Shown piece by piece: positions 1 to 8,774 of a DNA stretch of 20,662 nt. Below the pieces are notes generated by a model, which saw nothing but the letters and a program-made list of their open reading frames with translations, ran no database searches and was not told the origin of the DNA. A program made the translations under genes and the position numbers. This DNA comes from Larix sibirica (taxonomy: Eukaryota; Streptophyta; Pinopsida; Pinales; Pinaceae): assembly GCA_004151065.3 (NCBI GenBank), contig NWUY0300016274.1:28610-49271 (forward strand), written 5' to 3'. Position 1 is the first letter of the stretch. Every line of letters starts with the position of its first letter.

Positions 1-32
1 AAAATACATTTTTATTTATTTTCTTTTTGTAG

Positions 33-690
33 GTTGGCCTAGCTAGTGGGGATACCTCACGTAGCTACTAACAACAACACATTTGTGTTGGGGTTCTCTC
101 ATATTGCTTGGTCCTTAAGCCAAATGACCAAGGGTGGAGTTAAAGCCAAGTTCGCTTGGGGTGCATCACAATTGAAAGCATTTGAGGATTTGAAATGATG
201 CCTCTGCTCAGTGCTAGTCCTCCCTCTACCAAACTTGCAACATCTTTTGATAGTGAGATAGATGCCTTTGAGTATGCTATCAGTGTCATGCTCACTTAGC
301 ATGAACATTGAATGGCCTATCACAACGAGATACTCTTTGATGCTATTCATAGGTACCCCACCTATGACAAGGAGATGTACTCCATTGTGCAAGCATGTCG
401 ACAACTGAAGCATTATATTCTGGGAAAGGAAACAATCATTCACACTGAGCACAAGCTCCTGCAATTCATGTAGATGCAAAGAAAGTTACAGAACGATCAT
501 CATCAGAAGTGGTCCACGTACCTGCAACAATTCCACTTGAACATTAAGTATAAGAAGGGTAGCACAAACCAAGTTGCAGACTGCCTTAGTTAGCCTTTGA
601 TTTTGTCACTACCCACAATTCTTAGCTCCCGTGGGCGTGAGACCTCTGGTTGGCCCCAATTGTATGCCATGAACCTTGACTTCTAACGTG
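33..690 (+). pseudogene. Ty3/gypsy retrotransposon pol fragment (RT end, RNase H, start of integrase region)
   Basis: Read on the plus strand, the translation follows the Ty3/gypsy polyprotein from the end of reverse transcriptase into RNase H. Visible blocks are VGLAS near 34, GFSHIAWSLSQMTKGG from about 90, RYPTYDKEMYSIVQACRQLK, then HYILGKETIIHTEHKLLQF, HQKWSTYLQQFHLNIKYKKG and NQVADCLS near 590. After that comes the SRGRETSGWPQLYAM stretch that usually leads into the integrase zinc-binding region. In an active element this enzyme degrades the RNA of the RNA/DNA hybrid during reverse transcription in the virus-like particle. The copy is dead: in-frame stops occur at 196-198, near 297 and 311, at 471-473 and near 591, and a frame change lies around 240. 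Its 3' part stops near 690, where the Penelope-like element begins, so it is probably the older host copy of a nested insertion. Family assignment is firm; lineage is not determined. Confidence 0.85.
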
Positions 691-744
691 TAGATTTCCA
701 GAGTTAGACATATTGTGAAAAAATTCTAGATTGAATCGTGTTAA

Positions 745-791
745 GATTTAGTATTCCTAACATTTCGAGTGGACACTCCACCCATCATCAG
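745..791 (-). ncRNA. Hammerhead-ribozyme-like core in the 3' part of the Penelope-like element
   Basis: On the minus strand CTGATGA lies at 785-791 and GAAA at 763-766. Between them GGGTGGA and TCCACTC can pair over 7 bp (one G-U) around a GTG loop, as stem II would. After GAAA, TTAG and CTAA pair around a GAATA loop and, with A-U and U-A pairs and one bulged G, form a plausible stem III ending at an ATC cleavage-type triplet (745-747). Departures from the consensus are one extra base between CTGATGA and stem II, and no convincing stem I. Hammerhead motifs are known in the terminal repeats of Penelope-like elements, so the location fits. Self-cleavage by this copy is doubtful. Confidence 0.45.
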
Positions 792-1352
792 GGGTTTACA
801 AAGCTCATCAAAATGTGTAAAAGAGTGGAATTTAGGTAACTTAATAGAGTCTAAGAGTAATGACCATTAAAGATTAGTTAGGAGGATATACTAAAAAAGT
901 AATGGTCGGTTATGTGAGGGGATAGGATAGAATAAATAAATCAAATAATTACTAATGAAATAAAAATATAAATGTAAAAAAGGCGGGGTTGTGAAGGAAA
1001 AATGATTATAAATTGAAGAATTTGTTCGTTAGAGAATAGTAAGGGAAGCATATATCAAAATAAAAATAAAAAGTAAAATAGAGATTGGATAAGATAAGTG
1101 TAATGAGGGAAAATTAATTAAATTAATAAATGAGTAATCAATTTAATGAGAGAAATTTAATTAAATTATTAAGTAAATAATAAGACTAGAAGGGAAGGGG
1201 AAGGCTTTGAAGTAGGCTAAGAAGAAGAAGAGAGCAAGATTGGGATGCTCGGAGACCGGGATACTGAGGAAGGAGAAAAGAGGAGAGTAGAAGTTAGGGT
1301 TATGTCATTTAATTGGAGCCTAGTGGATGGATTATAGGTTTCCAAGATTGAC
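792..1352 (-). other. AT-rich 3' non-coding part of the Penelope-like element
   Basis: This stretch separates the stop of the endonuclease frame from the hammerhead-like core. It is rich in A and T, with many short TTAATTAAATTA-like runs at about 1110-1180, then a purine-rich (on the plus strand) stretch at about 1190-1300. I see no open frame, no structured RNA and no sign of another insertion. It is taken as 3' untranslated sequence of the element by position only. Confidence 0.5.
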
Positions 1353-1770
1353 TCAATTTGTAACTATCCTCTCAATTAAAATTATGGGGATGTTTTTCAA
1401 TTTTGAGGGCTTCTCTGATGAGATGAGTTGAGTAGTGAGGGTGGGAGCCAGGATTTTAGCTTGATCAAAACAAATGAGATGTTTGGTGGTGAAGGAATGC
1501 TTGACAATTGCTGATTTGGAGAGGTGATTATGAAAGGTATTTGCCACGTGTTCTTTTAGCTTGGTTTGGATGTATCTTATTGTCTGTCCGATGTAGGATT
1601 TTCTGCATGAGCAAGGGATTTGGTAGATGCCTTGGGAGAGAAGCGGGTATGATTTCTCTTTGACATTGCGAAATAATTGTTTAAGAGTTTTGTGAGGCTT
1701 GAATATGGTTTTGATATTCTTTTTGGATAAGATTTTGGACATGTGGTCAGTGATGCCACGAATATAAGGA
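1353..1770 (-). other. GIY-YIG endonuclease domain of the Penelope-like element
   Basis: The C-terminal domain is open over 1353-1742, and coding similarity extends a little upstream (LPYIRGITDH before the Met at 1742). The residues GIYQIPCSC and KSYIGQTIRYIQTKLKEH show the GIY and YIG triads, the Arg that follows them, and the closely spaced Cys pair typical of Penelope-type GIY-YIG domains. A candidate catalytic Glu is in the C-terminal part (SSEKPSKL or LIERI), but I cannot say which. In the family this domain nicks target DNA to prime reverse transcription. The domain is undamaged by stops, so it is the best-preserved part of the element. The Met at 1742 is internal to the original polyprotein and is not a real start. 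Confidence 0.85.
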
Positions 1771-2001
1771 AGGGAGATAAGAGGGGGGAAGGGTTATCGA
1801 AGGATTTCTTGGGTTTAGGATGGAGGGTTGAATGAAAGCTTTGTTGATCTGGGATAGGGAGTAGCCATTAGCAAGGAAGGCTTTGGTTAGATGGGTTCTT
1901 TTGAGATGGAGATGTTGCGGATCAAAGATGCAAATAGCTCTAGAGATTAGGGTTTTAAGCATGTTTGATTTTTGAGTAGGGTGGTGGTGGGGATTGGGCA
2001 T
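1747..2001 (-). other. Linker between RT and GIY-YIG in the Penelope-like element
   Basis: The frame reads HHHPTQKSNMLKTLISRAICIF and then HLTKAFLANGYSLSQINKAF. This matches the conserved helical region between RT and endonuclease in Penelope-like proteins, where HH-PxQK and LxxNGY-type motifs recur. It is in a different frame from the RT end, so a frame shift lies near 2005-2035. It has no independent function as a gene. Confidence 0.75.
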
Positions 2002-2960
2002 GCAGGTATCTATCTGTATGGGTTTTATTTCTATAAACTTGGTGTGAGGGAGCCATCGAGTTGACGAGAGACGATGACATCTAAGAAAGGAAGGGAATTG
2101 TCTTGTTGGATTTCCATGGTGAATTGTATCTACGGCGAGATACTATTAAGATGGTTATGGAATGAGTTAAAGGTATACCGATCGTGAGGCCAAATGACGA
2201 AGGTGTCATCGACAAAATGATACCAACATTTGGGTTTAAGATGGAAGGAGTTGAGAGCTAAATCTTCAAAGTTCTCCATGTATATATATAAGGATGAGCT
2301 CATGGTAGTGCCTTCAGTTTGTTCGTAAAATTTTCCTTTCAAGTTGAAGAATGTGGAGGTGAGGTAGATTTTGATAAGATTAAGGGTTTAAGAATCAACT
2401 ATCTTGGCAATGAGATTAAGAGCCTCAGGGACAGTAATTTTTGTATATAAGGATACTACGTCAAAGCTCACCAGGAGGTCTAATTCTTCAAGATGGAAGT
2501 CATGAATCTTGTTAATAAATCAGGTGAGTCCATTATGCAAGAGGAGGTATGGCCAGTGAAGGGAAGAATCTTGTCAGCTAAATATTTGGATAAATCATGG
2601 GTCAGAGCTACAATTGCACTAATGATTTGTCAGAGGGGGTTATTGTTGTTATGGATTTCAGGTTGGCCATAATTTTTTTGGGGGTTGAGGATCGTGGGAA
2701 GAAGGCACTTTTTAAAAGCCAGGTCTAGGGAGGAGGATTTGATGGCATTAGATCGAAGGTTCGTGATCTTGTTGAGAGGGTTTGAGGCGAGAGGTTTGTA
2801 AGAAGAGGAAGAAAGATGATCAAGAAGTTTTGCTTCACAATCATAGGTGTTCATAACTACGAAGGCATTACCTTTATCAACTTTTAGAATGATGATGTTT
2901 CTGTTGTCCTTAAGTTGATGAAGAGTTGAGAATTCAACTTTGGAGAGATTGGACTTAGGG
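2002..2960 (-). other. Reverse transcriptase domain of the Penelope-like element
   Basis: Going down the minus strand, the stretches in order are LKVDKGNAFVVMNTYDCEAKLL (given here only to locate it, about 2900-2830), NYGQPEIHNNNNPL, VALTHDLSKYLADKILPF, then motif A LVSFDVVSLYTKI with its Asp at 2460-2462. Next come FNLKGKFYEQTEGTTMSSSL, the catalytic box FVDD at 2205-2216 (both Asp present, in the FVDDTFVIW context), and IQFTMEIQQDNSLPFLDVIV near 2060-2130. Both catalytic aspartate sites are kept. Inactivating changes include an in-frame TAA after AKIVDS near 2392, a stop before QIISAI near 2630 and a frame shift near 2030. The usual MGSPLSP of Penelope RT reads MSSSLYI here. Confidence 0.88.
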
Positions 2961-4402
2961 AGTTTTATAGAGTGGAGGATGCAAGAACAGTCTTGTCTGA
3001 TCTATTCTGCTTCATGAGGGGGAAGGTTATGGGTAATGGATTTAGTGGAGCACAAAATGTCTTCAAAAGGGATCCGACGAGGCACAATGGCATAAGTGAA
3101 GCCTTTTTGGAGGAATTGGAGGGAGGGAGGATCTATGTCTATGGATGAGAGATTAAAGACCATGGAGGATGAGAAAGTGAAGGGAGGGATAATGGTTGAC
3201 ATGGGGGTTGAAGGTTTAACGGAAGAGCTTTGGGTGAGTATGAAATACTAGGATCATGGGAGCAAGAGATGGAAGGGTGGGAGGAGAGGTGGGGTTCCGT
3301 TTGCAAATCAAGATTAGAATGGGTAAGGGTAGAGGAGGTAGGCAGGCAGGATTGGTTGGAGGTCGAGAATGATTGAGAAGAGGTCGAGGAGATGGGGCAG
3401 TTGTAGTTGTAGGGATGGTGTTGATTACATTTGTTGATGACAGGTATGGGTCGAGGAACGGGGAGCAAGGGGGGGGGCTATGCGGAGAAGGGACAGGCGA
3501 ATCCATAAGTGTGGTGGAGATAACTGCAAAGGAGAGATTAGAGGTGTAATCCTCAGAGAAGTTCGATTATATTCATTGCATGTCTGAGGAATAGATAGGT
3601 TGAAGCGTTAGGGGCAGGATGTAGGCGGAGAGGAGGTAGAGTTGAAATCTATAAGGGAAAATAGCTAGAGAAGGGATAGGGCATGATAGTAGTTGAGGAC
3701 GATGGTGATTGAGGATCTAGAGAAAGAGAGGGGAGCCAATTGAGAGGAGGGGAGGTTAGAAGGAAAATTAGAATAAGAGGATGCAACTGTGTTATCAACT
3801 ATGGTATTGGCGGTGATCAGTACTGGTATATCGGAAGAGGATATAATGGTTCTTGAGTCATGGATCGAGGAATTTGGAGTAAAGTGATGCGAGGAAGAAT
3901 AAGAGGAACACCGACTTGAATTATTATTAATCAAATGTAAGAATCTGTGCTTCTGCTTAAGGGAAATAGAATGAAAGTAATGCTGCGAAGTAATAAATGA
4001 CTTGCAGTCTAGATTATTCCCAAGATCTTGGTTTAAACAAGAAGAGAGCTTGAGGTGAAGAGAATATACCTGGAAGGATAAGTGTGCTAGATTAGGGTGA
4101 GCGGAGTGGATTTCTACTCTTAGGATTGCTTGACTCACTCTAGTGAACATGTGCTCATGATCTGGCTTGCGGATGGGGTGTTTAATGATGGAGAAGGGTT
4201 GAAGGATCGAAGAATCTCTGCAACGCTCAAGGAAGGTAAGATCAACTAGTATTTTCATTAGTTTTAGCTTTAGCTTTTCGTAGATCTGGGTCTCTTTAAG
4301 TAAAGCCTCTTCGTAGAGGTCTAGAATTTTAGCATGTATGTGTACAGTAAGTAGCAGAAGCATAAAAAAATTACACACATACACAGGGAATTTCTCCTTC
4401 AA

Positions 4403-4780
4403 ATCAGCTTGTCATTCAACTAATGAAAGCTTACAAGGTAACCTCCATAGTTGCTTAAAACCAGAAGTTGCACAGTAAACAAAACACCCTAGAATTGCAC
4501 ATTAAGGCCTATTAAGAAGGTACGACCTACACTGAAAAGGAACAATAGTTGTACAACCTATACAAATTGCTATACGGATTTGTACAAAATGGACATAACT
4601 GTATTGTATGGATTGTACTTCGACCTGCTTGTTGCTGGTTGATCGTCTTCTATTTTTCTCTACCTTTTCTCCTCCGGTTGCTTAACCTGCTCAACTATTC
4701 AATTGTCCAACAAAAACTGTGTCTAAGCTCTCTACCTTGTCCTGTCTTTATACTTGAGCTGAAACCCTAATGTTTTAGTG
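4403..4780. other. Non-coding stretch upstream of the Penelope-like element
   Basis: I see no supported gene here. A short plus-strand open frame at 4549-4770 is rich in Leu and Cys, resembles nothing I know and is probably chance. This stretch could contain the 5' end of the Penelope-like element, but I could not find a copy of its 3' terminal motif in it. Confidence 0.4.
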
Positions 4781-4919
4781 AGATGTACGATTGAGATTAA
4801 ATCTAAGTCCCTAATGTATTAAATACACTTTATTAGACTCAACNAATCTCGCAATGAGATGAAATGTTGAGATTAGTCTAAATCACTAATGTATAAAAAT
4901 ACACTTTATTAGACTCAAC
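4781..4919. repeat. Imperfect tandem pair, 76-bp unit
   Basis: Two units begin at 4781 and 4857 (AGATG start). Both contain TTGAGATTA, a CTAATGTAT stretch and TACACTTTATTAGACTCAAC, the last being the best conserved. They differ by several substitutions and small indels. The single N at about 4844 falls at the end of the first unit. Function unknown. Confidence 0.75.
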
Positions 4920-4935
4920 AACTAAATATAAGACT

Positions 4936-4957
4936 TTCACTTTATTAATAAAGTGAA
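4936..4957. repeat. 22-bp perfect palindrome
   Basis: TTCACTTTATT followed by AATAAAGTGAA is a perfect inverted repeat with no spacer. Its CACTTTATTA half also occurs in each unit of the tandem pair just upstream, so it probably arose from a further, inverted repeat unit. It could extrude a cruciform; no protein site is recognised. Confidence 0.75.
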
Positions 4958-5289
4958 TTACAAAATAGAATTAACTTGAACTACTTCTAGCACTTTCACG
5001 CTGAACCTATGGGGAAGCTCCTTCCTTAGCTATATTCTTCAACAAGTCTATCTTAGAAACATGGTATGATGACTTACCTCTACCCATGCTAGTCGTTTTT
5101 GGCATTATCACATGCTATTGTGCACTTTGTTACCCTCATATTGCATGAGGATTACATGTGTGATTTTCATCACACATTACAGGGATTTGCAGGATGAGAG
5201 CTTCATGAGATTTTGCTTGACTTTGAGATTGTACTTCCATTTGGTTGATTGAGTACTTTGGATTGGAGGATACTCATTTCTCCTTCGTG
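4958..5289. other. Non-coding stretch with no recognised feature
   Basis: No coding similarity, RNA gene or clear repeat was seen. A minus-strand open frame that begins within this region and runs to 5389 overlaps the LINE 3' end and looks like chance. Confidence 0.4.
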
Positions 5290-5700
5290 ATGGATTGTCA
5301 TTCAAATCACAACACCCCTCCTCCTCCATGCAACAACACATTACATTGTCAAACTCCTCTTCTAGTTCTTCCTCCAGATAGATTTGCATGTTGAGATTCC
5401 TCTATTCATCTTGAGATGTTAGGAGAGATTGTTCTAATGGACTGTGGAAGTATTGCACAACTTGTATCACAGATTCTAGATCCATTCTCTCGGCACATCT
5501 CTCTTGGATCGATTCTTCATCTTTGGAGTTGTTTTTCCAGGATTTAGATTAGATTCATAGTTTACATTCTGCATCTTGCTTTTCGTCGGAGTCACCTTAG
5601 TGCTCCCACTTTGTATTGACATCATTTTGTACCCAAAAATCCCTTTGATTTACTTTTGTTGTCATTTGTTGGACATTAATAAAATTATCTTATCTTATCT
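5290..5700 (+). mobile_element. LINE 3'-end fragment (copy A) with TTATC tail
   Basis: This stretch aligns by eye with the 3' untranslated end of the LINE at 12590-14845. Shared blocks include CAGTTCTTCCTCCAGA-like (near 5365 and 14521), GTTGAGATTCCTCT, TAGGAGAGAT, TGTATCACA-ATTCTA, CCATTCTCTCGG and ATATTAGATTCATA-like sequence, ending in ATTAATAAAATTATC plus TTATC repeats. The two ends differ at many positions until 5661, after which they are identical. It carries no coding part. AATAAA at about 5679 could have served as the element's polyadenylation signal. Confidence 0.75.
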
Positions 5701-6649
5701 ATTCATGGTTACATATTTTTGGTTGATGGATTAGCATGTTAATGGATAGTTGATGGTGACAGTGAATCGACATGATTCTAGTGCATAGTCAGGGTGGTCG
5801 TTGGCCTAGGAAACGAGTTACCTAGCACATGATCATGTATTGTATGTATGGATTACATTTGATTGGATTGATGTCACATGGAGGTGGGGTGCTCAACATA
5901 GTTGACCTTGTCCAAGCACTCTAGGTGTTTATTTGTTTTGGTTTGATGTGGTTGGAGCTCCCTAGTCCATTGAAAGGTTTATTAGCACACTTCACTTTAT
6001 CATTACATGAAGACACCTCTTTGCTTCACTTTGTGTGAATGTTGATTATAGCCTCTGAATGGTTATTTTGATCACTTTTTGACCTTTGGGGACCATTTGC
6101 ACTAGTTTCTAGCTTATGTTGGTTGATTTCACACTTGGGAGGCTAGATTATGATGTAGAATAGATGTCCTAGTGGAGTGCTCACCTTGTTTGGCACACAT
6201 GTTGATGCATTCATCACATTTCTCCTATTATTTTATTCTTCATGATGAGGCCATTCCCTCTTCCAAGGGTTTGTTGAGGTGGTTATAACCTAGTACATTC
6301 TTCTATGGATGGAGGTGTTTGGCCCTTGAACCCTTGATCTAGGGAACTAACTATTTGACTTTGAGCTTATTTGGAAGGTTGTTGCATCTCGAAGACCAAA
6401 CTTTTCATTTGATGGAATCTCTCACTTTGACGACCATATGAGCCACTTGGGGACGTTCATTCCACACGTGTGAGGAACTTTGATGGTCTAAAAAAGCAGT
6501 TGATGGTATTTGCACATGGTTCTCCTTCCAACACATGTTTTTGGCATTTTATTGATAAGGTTAACCACCATCGACACTCTTCCCTATTGTGCACTTGTGC
6601 AAAGGACTAATTTATTGCCTAATGACTATCCAAGTGACCCCAACACACA

Positions 6650-6960
6650 TCCATCAAGGGTGCACCCCTCAAGGAAGAATATTTTATTGTAATTATGGAT
6701 CAAAGTGGTTATAAGGCACAACTTCCTAGGGTGTAGTTTGCATGGGTAATTTATCATTATGTTGCCAAGTCAAAGTGGCCGTCAAGGTAGTTACCAAAGC
6801 ACTTTTTCCAAGGGTGCACCTCACATGATGGTCATTTTATTATTATTTCTTGGTTGAAGTGACACCTTTACACACTATTCTAGGGTGCACCTATCCTAGT
6901 TTCTTTTTCCATGTTATTGCATGGTCAAAGGGGGTTCTTTCTTGAGAGTTTCATCATTGT
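6650..6960 (+). repeat. Degenerate tandem repeat, four units of about 70-83 bp (copy 1)
   Basis: Units start near 6657, 6728, 6811 and 6882, each with AGGGTGCACC (AGGGTGTAGT in the second), a T/A-rich centre and a GTCAAAGTGG-like end (TGGATCAAAGTGG, AAGTCAAAGTGG, TGGTTGAAGTG, TGGTCAAAGGGG). Divergence between units is high, so the array is old. Such arrays often lie upstream of the promoter in plant LTRs, which would fit the TATA-like box 0.5 kb downstream; this is inference. Confidence 0.6.
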
Positions 6961-7382
6961 TTCATTTACACTTGGCACTCTTTAATGCACACTTAAGAGC
7001 ACCCTCCCTCATATGACTTGACATATATATTTGTGGTGGTTAAGGTGGTTTCCTTGAGGAGCATTCCACATGGATTGTGAACACCTGGCATGAAGCATTT
7101 GTTCCTTAGTTAATGAAAGTCATACCTTGACGTGGTTTTGCACATGAAGAGGACAAGTGGCACTTTGCATGAGCTTGAAGCTCGAGGAGGAGAACATGTG
7201 GCATCACATTTATTTAGCATCATTGCTTTAGTATTTTGTATGGGCATTTTGATCTTGGTAAGTCCACTTATGCATTATTGAAATATTTTCATGTATTATT
7301 GTGTATTGTTTTCCTTGGAGAAGATCATGGATCTAGGAGAACAAATACTTTTTTATATTGTTGAGGAGATAGAGCTCAAACC

Positions 7383-7390
7383 TATATAAG
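7383..7390 (+). promoter_or_regulatory. TATA-like box (copy 1)
   Basis: TATATAAG lies in CCTATATAAGGG, followed about 15-25 bp later by a CT-rich CTCTCTCCATTG stretch that could be a start site. This resembles a plant pol II core promoter, perhaps of an old LTR. No open frame follows. Confidence 0.25.
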
Positions 7391-8685
7391 GGTTTGCTCT
7401 CTCCATTGATGTATGGTGGATTTGGGGAGAAATTCCCTTGGAGCTTAGTTGAATATATGTCGGATGCTTTTGGAGGATTGATGAAATGCTTTGTAGGTGA
7501 GGATGTCTTGTAGATCTTTATGCTGATTTCTTAATTGCTGAAATTACTTGCGATACATTTGTAAAGTAGTGAATCGGGTAACATCATTCCTTGTTTCTAT
7601 TGTTGTTTATTATTGGGATGTTATTTATGGATGCATATTTCTCCAACCTGTGCTAGGTGCACATATATTTCATTCCGAGTAAACACATCTTTACAAGTGT
7701 TAGGAGTTCATCTACACTAGTGTTCTCCCAAGTCAAATTTCTGCAGTTTTGGACAGCAAGGATAGGGCAACTGTAGCTTGTAATTTTCAGCCTCATTTGC
7801 TCTTATTTCCTTAGTAGGATAAGTTTTCCATGAGCCTTGATTTGACTCCATATGCCCAATGGAAAGACACTAGCCTTTGGTCCACTCATCCATCTTATTT
7901 CCTAAAAAAAATCAAATTATTTTGCTAGAGCTAACTCTTCTTTTCACCTTGGATTTCATTTCCTAAGTTCTAGCAATCCTTTAGGGAAGCCCACTTCGAG
8001 CTCGAGGATAGCTGGTCTAAAGTGAGAAGAGGGTTTGTGAGGTGACATCGGCATCCCTCTTAGTTCCTCCAAGGTCTTACCTGAGCTTTAGGACTTTATC
8101 TAAAGCAGTGAGGGTTTGAGAGGTAACACACTTGCATGTGACTTGATTAGTCTAACTTTCCCTGGAACTAAGATATTTCTTGTGGATACATGTCAACCTC
8201 TCTATCCATAGAGTGACGAGGGGCAATTCTAAAGAAATTTTTCACATGCTTTCCTTTTGGTTTGATAATCGATTCCTGTATTTTGACTGTGTTTGTTCCC
8301 CTAGTCTGGTGCATGACATAAGAGATAAGAATATATTATATTCATTCTGAAGATTTCCTCTAGTAAAATTGAACATCAGTTTTCATGGTGAACTTTAGTT
8401 CAGTGTATGCTTTTTTATTTTTTGGGATGCCAGTTTTGGCATTTGGCATAAGTTCATGGGAGAGTGATAACTCTCTCAAGTTATTAAATGTAATTTGCTC
8501 TATATGCATCTTGTTTACACATCATATTATGTGATTTTAGTGATTTAGATTCTGTCCCAGGAATAAAATATGTCAACATCCTTGATGTATTCTCCTTGCT
8601 CATCTAAGCATTTCTATAGAGCATATTTTGTTTATATTGATTTCTATAAGTTCAGTGTCTCATTTTGTGTTGTGTTCTTTTCCAG

Positions 8686-8774
8686 GTTGGGAATGTGGAT
8701 GCTTTGCATTGTTATTATGCACATGGGGAAGATAATCCCAACTTCCAGCGGCGAATCTATTGGATGCTTGATGA
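8686..8774 (+). CDS. CAMTA exon, part of CG-1 DNA-binding domain (copy 1)
   Basis: After a pyrimidine-rich acceptor (TTCTTTTCCAG ending at 8685) the frame reads VGNVDALHCYYAHGEDNPNF, then QRRIYWMLD, and two further bases (GA) before a possible GT donor at 8775. This is the signature of the CG-1 domain of calmodulin-binding transcription activators, where a homologous exon reads V-G-x-x-D-x-LHCYYAHGE-x-x-NFQRR-x-YWMLE/D. The family binds CG-rich DNA and mediates calcium-dependent stress responses in the nucleus. Only this 89-bp exon is seen. The preceding exon (RWLRPTEI-type start of CG-1) and the following one (HIVLVHYREV-type) were not found nearby, nor were the ankyrin repeats or IQ motifs. 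Reading past the donor gives no CAMTA similarity. It is either one exon of a gene with very long introns or a gene fragment. Confidence is high for the family and low for function. Confidence 0.8.

Larger units (their letters stand above)
700..4402 (-). mobile_element. Penelope-like element (Dryad-like), nearly full length, degraded
   Basis: This is one minus-strand retroelement read from about 4402 down to about 700. The order is N-terminal region, Ser/Pro-rich linker, reverse transcriptase, linker, GIY-YIG endonuclease, stop at 1353, then about 650 bp of AT-rich non-coding sequence with a hammerhead-like core. RT plus GIY-YIG in one reading unit defines the canonical endonuclease-bearing Penelope-like elements. 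These are rare in plants. From memory, they were reported in conifers under the name Dryads, with an arthropod origin by horizontal transfer proposed; that link is established knowledge plus inference, not something this window proves. Both outer ends are approximate. I did not identify a target-site duplication or a second terminal repeat copy upstream of 4402. Confidence 0.85.
1353..4402 (-). pseudogene. Penelope-like polyprotein (N-terminal region, RT, GIY-YIG endonuclease), frame-broken
   Basis: The coding region runs on the minus strand and needs several frame changes and at least two in-frame stops to be read through. The first frame (3665-4402) contains EALLKETQIYEKLKLKLMK and LTFLERCRDSSIL, a pattern seen upstream of RT in Penelope-like proteins. 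It may start at the ATG at 4402. The next region (about 3139-3506) is Ser/Pro-rich and low in complexity. From 3202 the VFNLSS, QKGFTYAIVPRRIPFEDI and LPPHEAE blocks lead into RT. The product would copy element RNA onto chromosomal DNA nicked by its own endonuclease. The full span corresponds to about 1,000 residues, normal for the family, so gross deletions are unlikely and inactivation is by small changes. A run of nine G (plus strand, 3469-3477) lies in the linker, where the frame switches. Confidence 0.85.

Noticed and set aside
3139-3506. Two overlapping Ser/Pro-rich minus-strand frames as separate genes
   Set aside because: They lie inside the Penelope-like coding region, are low in complexity and are best read as a frame-shifted linker.
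4549-4770. Plus-strand open frame containing NGHNC as a CAMTA CG-1 exon (compare DGHNW)
   Set aside because: Only four residues agree, the surrounding sequence does not fit CG-1 and splice signals are not in the right place.
6510-6692. 60-codon open frame, also at 15652-15834
   Set aside because: It is identical only because of the long repeat, has no motif and overlaps the tandem array start.
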